Below, one piece after another: positions 58,546-64,000 of a DNA stretch of 64,000 nucleotides. The stretch lies in contig NZ_CP015243.1 in assembly GCF_001648175.1 (NCBI RefSeq), positions 806,001 through 870,000 on the forward strand, written 5' to 3'. The translations under genes were made by a program, and so were the position numbers. How positions within the stretch are numbered: the first letter of the stretch is position 1; each line of letters opens with the position of its first letter. Under the pieces are notes generated by a model, which was given only the letters and a program-made list of their open reading frames with translations, had not been told where the DNA came from and made no database searches. This stretch comes from Halotalea alkalilenta. GTDB lineage: Bacteria; Pseudomonadota; Gammaproteobacteria; Pseudomonadales; Halomonadaceae.

Positions 58546-59412
58546 GCAGCTTCGATCTGGGCCGCCCAGACCGCGACCGCCGCCGCTGGTTGGGCCAACG
58601 CCGCGGTAGCGGGGGCCATCGGCGGTGCAGTGGGAAGCGCAGCCGGTGCCGTCAGCCAAGGACAGGCGTGGAATCAGGCTGCGCTCGATGGCGCGATTAC
58701 CGGCGGGCTGGGTAACTACCTTGCCGGCGGGACATTCCACAATAATCCCATCAACAGCGCGAAAGTGGTTGGCACCAGCGTGGCGAATGGCGCCTGGGAC
58801 GTGGTGGGCAATCGCATCGCGCTGCTTGGTGCTCAGCAGGTCATGGGCAAAGTGCAGCGTGAATTCGCCGAGAGCATCGGCTTGAGTGGCGAGCAGCTCA
58901 ACTGGGCGCTGATGAGTGGCTCGATCATCGGAGCGCAGTTACCCGGCGTGGGAACGCGGTTTAGTGCGACGGATGATGGCTATCAGCTCACTAACCGTAT
59001 CGGAGACCGTGGGGTATTGAACCGCAGTCTTCAAGGGCTGCCCTTCGATGCGATCGATATCGCCTTGGGTTACCAAGGGTTGCCCGACTCCACCGTACAG
59101 GCACACTTGGCATCGCAAGGATTCGGTGGTCTCACCACGGGCCATAGCCTGGGGGTTCTGAGTGCCAACTATATGACCACCAATGGTTTGCTCAAAGGAG
59201 CCCATCTCTTCTCCCTGCCCTTCGGCAATATCGCCTCGAGCAATACTACCCTGACCATCGGCGCTGGCGACCTGGTCAACGGCGGCGTCTTGGGTAAAGC
59301 GCTCAATCCAAATGCCTACATCGTTCCATTAATGCCTTGGGAGCACAATTTTGATAAATTCTATAAACCCTATATCGATCTGCACCCTGAAAGGTATAAT
59401 TTTGGTGACTAG
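58546..59412 (+). pseudogene. Displaced CdiA tip module 3, near-copy of the lipase-like tip
   Basis: Homology to cdiA 55227-56092 starts abruptly at GCTTCGATCTGGG (58549) and runs to the stop. An in-frame TAA directly precedes the homology, so it lacks start, signal and filament; a GTG at 58630 could start only a 260-residue piece. Differences cluster before GHSLG (QLTNRIGDRGVLNRSLQGL versus SHNNFIGERGVLNRDIQGL). The G-H-S-L-G serine (codon 59146-59148), the Asp and the final His are retained. It is a silent cassette that could replace the cdiA tip by recombination, or a relic of such exchange. Confidence 0.75.
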
Positions 59413-60076
59413 TCTTCTGGTGGCGAGCTTGCTGGGCGGCTGCGCCTCTTATGAGAACTATATATCGGCGGGGACCGAGGATAACTTCGTTGCCGATGAC
59501 AATATCTTCCGCGTGGATCCGGAAGATTACCCGGTCTTCGCGGTCAAGCAGGATAGGGCGGCGCCACTGGCTAATGTGATCCCTCCAATCAGTGATGGAT
59601 GGGAAATGCCGCCGTTTAAAAAAGAATATCGATGGGAAGTGACCCATGTGGTGAAAGGGCGTTATTTGATAGGTTCAAACGGCTATGATTATGTTGATTG
59701 CATGCAGTACGCAGTTACGCCCTCAAAAAATATTTCCATTAGGGATTGTGATTTTTCTTCTCCGAAAGCAAGGGGACGCAGTTATTTTTCTCGTATTTAC
59801 ATCAATCCCAATGGTCAAGCTTACGGATGGGAGTTTCTTAAAAATCAACGACGCTGGTTCTTTCGAGAAAAACTGACTGGATTCAAGCTCGATAATACGG
59901 GCGACTGGTCGGGGCAGCCATGGTTCGAGTGTGTAGAACGCTGTGAAAAACTGGCTAATATGACGAATTATTTTGACGACGCTGGAACGGGGTTTAAAGC
60001 GAGATATCCTATCATATATAAACGTTATATAGACCTCATTCCCGAACAGCCCTGGATCCAAGGGTCGAAAATGTAA
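59351..60076 (+). CDS. Second lipoprotein immunity protein, paralogue of the first
   Basis: About 241 residues from TTG 59351 (GGGAG ahead), or GTG 59405 by analogy with the first copy. The lipobox is LLGGC and the body aligns along its whole length with the 56031-56750 product. The most divergent part is residues ~110-135 (YDYVDCMQYAVTPSKNISIR versus YDVVRCMIESNAAPKRIRSK). These differences probably define which toxin variant is neutralised. An intact frame beside a silent toxin cassette suggests selection to keep protection. Confidence 0.75.
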   Translation: MINSINPISICTLKGIILVTSLLVASLLGGCASYENYISAGTEDNFVADDNIFRVDPEDYPVFAVKQDRAAPLANVIPPISDGWEMPPFKKEYRWEVTHVVKGRYLIGSNGYDYVDCMQYAVTPSKNISIRDCDFSSPKARGRSYFSRIYINPNGQAYGWEFLKNQRRWFFREKLTGFKLDNTGDWSGQPWFECVERCEKLANMTNYFDDAGTGFKARYPIIYKRYIDLIPEQPWIQGSKM

Positions 60077-60112
60077 CTTCGCCGCATTCCGAACATGGGG
60101 TACTGAGTCGCC

Positions 60113-61564
60113 GACATCGACTGGCGGCAGGTCAAGGAGATCCACGACAGCTTCCAGTACAGCCAGTCGGGACTCTCAGGCCCCGCTGCGCTTGCAGTCG
60201 CGATCGCCGTCTCCGCCTTCGTCGGCCCTACCGCCGTCGGTGCACTGGGCAGCGTGGGCGGTGCTGCGGCCACCTCGCTGGCGAGCCAGGGCGCGGTCAA
60301 TCTGATCAACCAGCAAGGCGATCTCGGCGGTGCGTTGAAAGACACCCTCTCTCGCCAGGGGCTCGAAGGCGCCGCCCTTGCCTCCGCCTCAGCCGGCGTG
60401 GCCCAGGGCATGGATCGCATCTGGGGCGGCCGCACCGACGTCATCACCCAGGGCGTACAAGGCGTCGATCTCGCAAGCCTTGAAGGCATTGGCCGCTTCG
60501 CCGGCAGTATCGGCAGCCGCGCAGCGATCGATGCAAGCCTGCAGACCGCACTCCAGGGTGGCTCGCTCGGAGATCGCCTCGGCGACGCTCTGCACGGCAC
60601 CGTGGGCAGCGTAGTGGCAGCGGCGATGTTCAACGCAGTGGGGGACTACGCCGAGGCGCAGGGCTATGCCGAAGGCAGCGTAGAGAAGGTGGCACTGCAC
60701 GCACTGGCTGGAGGACTGGCCTCCGTCGCCAGCGGTGGCGACTTCGAAAGTGGCGCGATCGCCGCCGGCGCCAACGAGGCGCTGGTGGGGCACCTGGCCG
60801 AATGGTTAGAACAAGACCCGATGCTGTTGACTGGTGCCGCGCAGATCACCGGCCTGGTCGCCGCTGGACTGGCCGGGGGCGACGCCCAGCAGGGTGCTTG
60901 GGTGGCGGGTCAGGCGGATATGTACAACCGCCAGCTGCATCCCGAGGAGCGGCGTCTCATCAAGGAGGAAGCAGCCAGGCTCCAGGAAGCACACGGCTCG
61001 GCAGGGCCGCTCGACTGGGAGACGATGCTGACCCTGGCGGCTGGCAATCGGCTCGATGCCGATAACGCCGACACCTTTGCCCGGCTCGAGGCCCAAGTGG
61101 CGAGCGACCCGAATAACCCGCTGGCGCAGCAGTTCCAGCAGGCGATGACGGTGGCCAATGCTACGATCGAAGTGCTCGCCGGGTAGAACGTCTCGCTGCA
61201 ATGGCAGGATGGGACAGCGATCCAGGCCTATGGTGACCCGGTGCTGGCATTCCAGGCCAGCGAACGCCAGCGTCAGGACTCTGGACTGTTCAACGCCCCC
61301 GGCTTCATGGGACCATACACCTAGTCTGGCGCGACTATTGGAGCGGCTACGGGTCCGATCGGTGCTGGCGTAGGCTTTATCGCGGACGATGTGGCGGGCG
61401 CGTTTGCCTGCGCCTATATTTGTGACTCTTTCAGCACTCGTCCAGTAATTCAAATAGCTCTAATACTTCCAATAGCCAGTCAGGGACCTGACGATGATAA
61501 ATATACCGATGCCAGCCTTGCTTTTACCAGCGATAATGATGACGGGTTTTTTGCTTTCGCTTAG
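60113..61564 (+). pseudogene. Displaced CdiA tip module 4, with two in-frame TAG codons
   Basis: It begins with the shared junction DIDWRQVKEIHDSFQYSQSG, then about 350 residues of pretoxin (GGDAQQGAWVAGQADMYNRQ then LHPEER). TAG at 61184 and TAG at 61322 interrupt a frame otherwise open to TAG 61562. The readable text is NVSLQWQDGTAIQAYGDPVL ... LFNAPGFMGPYT, then SGATIGAATGPIGAGVGF and a Cys-containing hydrophobic tail. Both internal stops could come from CAG by one C-to-T change. No start or signal exists. The tail overlaps the following membrane-protein gene. Confidence 0.7.
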
Positions 61565-61754
61565 CTTCCCCAGCACTAGTGGGCTAACTTCCCCTAAGTT
61601 TCTTATGCTCTACTCATCTTGTTTGATGACACTGCTGGTAGCATGCTGGCTCTCCTTCAAGAGTCTGATCCCTCTCTCACTTTGGTTAGTCGCTATGATG
61701 CTGGTAATTGCTGCCGTCGGATTACCTTTCATTAAATTTTACTTTAATCAATAA
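61494..61754 (+). CDS. Small membrane protein, candidate immunity of module 4
   Basis: 86 residues with about three membrane helices (ALLLPAIMMTGFLLSLSF, LYSSCLMTLLVACWLSF, PLSLWLVAMMLVIAAVGLPF). It starts inside the toxin tail and has CAGGGAC ahead of the ATG. Small multi-helix immunity proteins are usual for membrane-acting CDI toxins. No family is recognised; the role rests on position only. Confidence 0.55.
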   Translation: MINIPMPALLLPAIMMTGFLLSLSFPSTSGLTSPKFLMLYSSCLMTLLVACWLSFKSLIPLSLWLVAMMLVIAAVGLPFIKFYFNQ

Positions 61755-61799
61755 GACAGGGTATTAGCAAGATATGATCGCCATTTTCACATATAGTTT

Positions 61800-61985
61800 G
61801 ATCCGTGAATGGTCGATTGCAAGAGTTGAGTGCAACACAGCTATTAAATTGAATCGGTAGCATCATGGCGAATGGCCATGGCGTCTTACATTACCTCCCC
61901 CTTTACCTCGATCGGGCATTTGAAGTCGAAGCGCTTGCGCGGAGGCATGTTCAGCCGCAAGGCGATGGCGTCCAGTGTCTCCTAG
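61800..61985 (-). mobile_element. IS30-family insertion sequence remnant
   Basis: On the minus strand a frame ends LDAIALRLNMPPRKRFDFKC then PIEV, the typical end of an IS30 transposase, with its stop at 61886. Beyond it GAGTTGAGTGCAACACAGC (61821-61845 region) resembles an IS30 terminal repeat. The rest of the transposase is missing. Confidence 0.65.
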
Positions 61986-62027
61986 CTCCGGTCGTGGTCG
62001 TGCTCTTGCGCACCGCTAGCGGCATAC

Positions 62028-62135
62028 GCCGCGAAAGCGTCGAGGTACTTGAACCATCTCGACATCCGAGGCGACGCTCGCTCGAGCTGCCGGTCAGGAC
62101 CTGGTGATCGATGCCTCCCGCGTCGACATCCGGGA
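62028..62135 (+). pseudogene. Decayed scrap of the cdiA FHA-2 region
   Basis: About 105 bases align with cdiA 54200-54303 (the part encoding ESVEVLGSRLDIQGDARLSA and GQDLVIDASRVDI) at roughly 85 percent identity by eye, with small deletions that break the frame. It lies beyond the IS30 remnant. Confidence 0.7.
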
Positions 62136-62252
62136 AGGGCCACGGTGGTTTGGGAAGGGCGTTAGGTCGCGTACTCGAGCCTCATAGGCTTAGTGATCCG
62201 CTGGTCGCTCATGTGGGTGGTGATTTGATATATTCCGCCATATGACCCATCA

Positions 62253-62274
62253 TGATCCTCATAAAGGAGGATCA
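62253..62274 (+). promoter_or_regulatory. Palindrome holding the antitoxin ribosome site
   Basis: TGATCCTC and GAGGATCA form a perfect eight-base inverted repeat around ATAAAG, ending three bases before the ATG. The right arm contains the GGAGG of the ribosome-binding site. It could be an operator for the Xre antitoxin or an RNA hairpin that limits translation. Confidence 0.5.
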
Positions 62275-62277
62275 GCC

Positions 62278-62679
62278 ATGTCCCTACAACACCAGACACC
62301 CCATGAGCGCCAGGATATGGCGGCTGCGGCCATGCGTACCTACCCCAACATCTCCAAGGCATGGGGCCTCAAGGAGCATGAAGCCGCCACGCTCTTGGGC
62401 GTGCCGGATTCCACCTATCGCCGCTGGAAACAGCAGCCGGATCGTGCACAGCTGGACGTGAACCACCTGGAGCGGATGTCATTGATCCTGGGCATCTACA
62501 AGGCACTCCATATCCTGTTACCCAACGCTCAGGCGGCGGACAGCTGGTTGAAACGGGCCAATCAGAATCCGCTGTTCGCGGGGCACACTCCTATCGAGCG
62601 GATGCTCAACGGGCAAGTATCCGACCTATATGTGGTACGCCGGCATCTGGATGCGGCCCGCGGTGGGGGCGTTGCATGA
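62278..62679 (+). CDS. Xre/MbcA/ParS-type antitoxin (DUF2384)
   Basis: 133 residues. An N-terminal helix-turn-helix (WGLKEHEAATLLGVPDSTYR then RWK) is followed by the DUF2384 toxin-binding domain (NPLFAGHTPIERMLNGQVSD). It should bind and neutralise the RES toxin encoded next and repress the operon. The stop overlaps the toxin start by ATGA. Confidence 0.9.
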   Translation: MSLQHQTPHERQDMAAAAMRTYPNISKAWGLKEHEAATLLGVPDSTYRRWKQQPDRAQLDVNHLERMSLILGIYKALHILLPNAQAADSWLKRANQNPLFAGHTPIERMLNGQVSDLYVVRRHLDAARGGGVA

Positions 62680-63356
62680 GTTTTCCCGTGTCTTGTCTCG
62701 CCTGGCATCCCTGCTATCGGATCATCCCCTCGCGCTTTCCACCCATCGATCTCTTCGAGGGGGTCAACGGCTCTCCCGATGACTGGGCGCTGCTCAACGA
62801 ACTGGAGGGCGCGACCTCATCCCGCCTGCGGGAGGAAGCTGGTGCCATTCACCTGATCCGTGATGAAGATCGGCGTTACGGCCCGGGCTGGACGCCGGTG
62901 ATGGCCGCTTTCTGCCACTTCCCGACGACCGGTTCACGTTTCACCGACGGCACGTTCGGTGCCTATTACTGCGCCTTGTCGGAAGTTACAGCCATCGCCG
63001 AGACCCGTTACCACGCCGAGCGCTTCATGCGGGAGTCTCACGAGCCCCCGATGATGCTGCAGCAGCGGGTTTATTTGTCGGACCTCGACGGCTTGTTCGT
63101 CGACTTGAGAAACAGCACCGCTGCAGGCGCCCTACTGGCCCCGGATGATTGGTCGGCAAGCCAAGCGTTCGGTCGGAAGACGTGGGACAGCCAGGCCGAT
63201 GGCATCGTCTATCCTAGCGTGCGCGATCCCGCCGGCGAATGTGCGGCGGTACTTCGTCCTCCCGTTCTGAGCGCCACTTGGCAGGGCCGGCATCTGGGCT
63301 ATGAATGGGATGGCAAGCGCATCAGTCATGTCTTCGAATTGAATCTGTTGAGTTGA
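62676..63356 (+). CDS. RES-domain toxin
   Basis: 226 residues. The Arg of YRIIPSRF, the Glu of CALSEVTAIAETRY and a later Ser provide the R-E-S set that names the family. RES toxins break down NAD+ in the producing cell. Coupled by four bases to its DUF2384 antitoxin. Its place directly next to the CDI debris suggests both belong to a variable region. Confidence 0.88.
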   Translation: MSFPVSCLAWHPCYRIIPSRFPPIDLFEGVNGSPDDWALLNELEGATSSRLREEAGAIHLIRDEDRRYGPGWTPVMAAFCHFPTTGSRFTDGTFGAYYCALSEVTAIAETRYHAERFMRESHEPPMMLQQRVYLSDLDGLFVDLRNSTAAGALLAPDDWSASQAFGRKTWDSQADGIVYPSVRDPAGECAAVLRPPVLSATWQGRHLGYEWDGKRISHVFELNLLS

Positions 63357-63408
63357 TGCGAGTAATGGCGCAGGGCCAAAATCAGGGAAGTGCAACGATG
63401 GGAGCGGG

Positions 63409-63594
63409 GCGCTGGCGCAGAATCTGTCGTTGCCAATGCGCACGGCCTACGACGCCAAGCTGACCGGGGTCTATGCGCTGTTCATACCGACGCTGCTCTT
63501 GAATGGCCTGCCGGTCGGCGCGATGCTGGTGGGGCCTTGGTATGGCGAATCCTGCGTTTACACCTTGGCAGCCGCGCTTGAAAGGGCGAGTTGA
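63409..63594 (+). pseudogene. Amidase C-terminal remnant
   Basis: A 60-codon frame reads LNGLPVGAMLVGPWYGESCV then YTLAAALERA before a stop, resembling the end of amidase-signature enzymes (P-x-G-x-x-L-V-G-P). There is no start or catalytic region, so it is a fragment. Confidence 0.5.
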
Positions 63595-63697
63595 AAGCTG
63601 GATGCGAGTGTTCGACACGCTGGCTGAGTGAATCGCCCAGGGTGTCTTAGGCACGCCCGGGCCTTCTACTTCGTAGCCGCCGCTTTCAGTCTCCTGT

Positions 63698-64000
63698 TCA
63701 TTCAACGACGACGATTTCTTCCACGATGACCCTTCCGACCGAAGAAAGATCGATGAAGTTGATATGGTCGGGATCAACTTTCGTTAGAAAATTTTCGCAG
63801 GAATAAAGCGTGTTCAAGTCTTGCAGATTGTCGAACCATGCCTCGACGACTGCATCATATGTGGGCTCTGGAAAATCCGGTGCGGAAACGGCGTAATTGA
63901 CCACGAATCGACGGATTTTCTTTGCTTCGGGAATAGCGAAAAGCAGAGGCGCGTGAACGTCGCGGCGGTAGTCCTTGAATTCCTGAAAGCCCATTCCCTG
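63698..64000 (-). CDS. EthD-domain protein, 5' end outside window
   Basis: At least 98 residues. FQEFKDYRRDVHAPLLFAIP is the EthD-type core, a ferredoxin-like alpha/beta fold, and the end is GRVIVEEIVVVE. The frame continues past the right edge, so the ATG at 63994 is probably internal. EthD proteins accompany degradative oxygenases; the role here is unknown. Confidence 0.7.
   Translation of the reverse strand, partial: QGMGFQEFKDYRRDVHAPLLFAIPEAKKIRRFVVNYAVSAPDFPEPTYDAVVEAWFDNLQDLNTLYSCENFLTKVDPDHINFIDLSSVGRVIVEEIVVVE

Noticed and set aside
61184..61324. Programmed readthrough or amber recoding in module 4
   Set aside because: The module lacks a start and signal, so loss of function explains the TAG codons more simply. 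Kept only as a check in the findings.
62162..62362. 66-codon minus-strand frame over the antitoxin start
   Set aside because: It overlaps the antitoxin promoter and coding start and has no recognisable feature.

Overview
The window looks like chromosome of a GC-rich gammaproteobacterium, most likely of the Halomonadaceae (Halomonas and relatives). This is inferred from the xseB-ispA-dxs order, the ~480-residue GAPDH, the ubiK-comM pair next to glnK-amtB, the puu-type polyamine genes and overall protein resemblance; no rRNA or other marker gene is present to prove it. No tRNA, rRNA or CRISPR array was seen.

Left part (1-28 kb) is core and accessory metabolism. serA runs off the left edge. Next comes a minus-strand operon of nine genes, most joined by ATGA overlaps: a flavin monooxygenase-like protein, a LysR regulator, a complete dipeptide-type ABC importer, a BAAT-type acyl hydrolase and a fused double CMD-domain protein. 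It looks like an uptake-and-processing pathway for an unidentified small molecule. The plus-strand run xseB-ispA-dxs (isoprenoid precursors) is followed by a DedA protein, a PPP-type phosphatase, puuD-puuB with a convergent puuR (putrescine degradation), chaA, a glutathione S-transferase, gap, a HlyIII-family membrane protein, ribA, hemE and a 2-oxoglutarate oxygenase.

Middle part (28-46 kb) is nutrient uptake. The general amino-acid ABC transporter aapJQMP plus ridA sits behind a good sigma-54 promoter. It is followed by a chemoreceptor whose sensor domain carries the complete dCache amino-acid-binding motif. A FecBCDE-type iron-siderophore importer and fpr follow. Then comes an ammonium unit, glnK-amtB-glnK, whose upstream PII gene also has a sigma-54 promoter and an NtrC-like site. 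Together these suggest one nitrogen regulon covering amino-acid and ammonium uptake.

Right part (46.7-61.8 kb) is the most interesting region: a two-partner secretion / contact-dependent inhibition locus. It holds a CdiB-type outer-membrane transporter, a 2535-residue CdiA-type filament, its immunity gene, and then a tail of three displaced toxin C-terminal modules, each followed by its own small immunity gene. The CdiA tip carries a G-H-S-L-G nucleophile elbow with plausible Asp and His partners, and its immunity protein is a predicted lipoprotein. This suggests a lipase-like toxin neutralised in the cell envelope. One downstream module is a diverged copy of this toxin-immunity pair, one is frameshifted, and one is interrupted by two TAG codons. 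An IS30 remnant and a decayed scrap of the cdiA repeat mark the locus end.

After that come a RES-type toxin with its Xre/DUF2384 antitoxin, an amidase remnant, and an EthD-domain gene that runs off the right edge.
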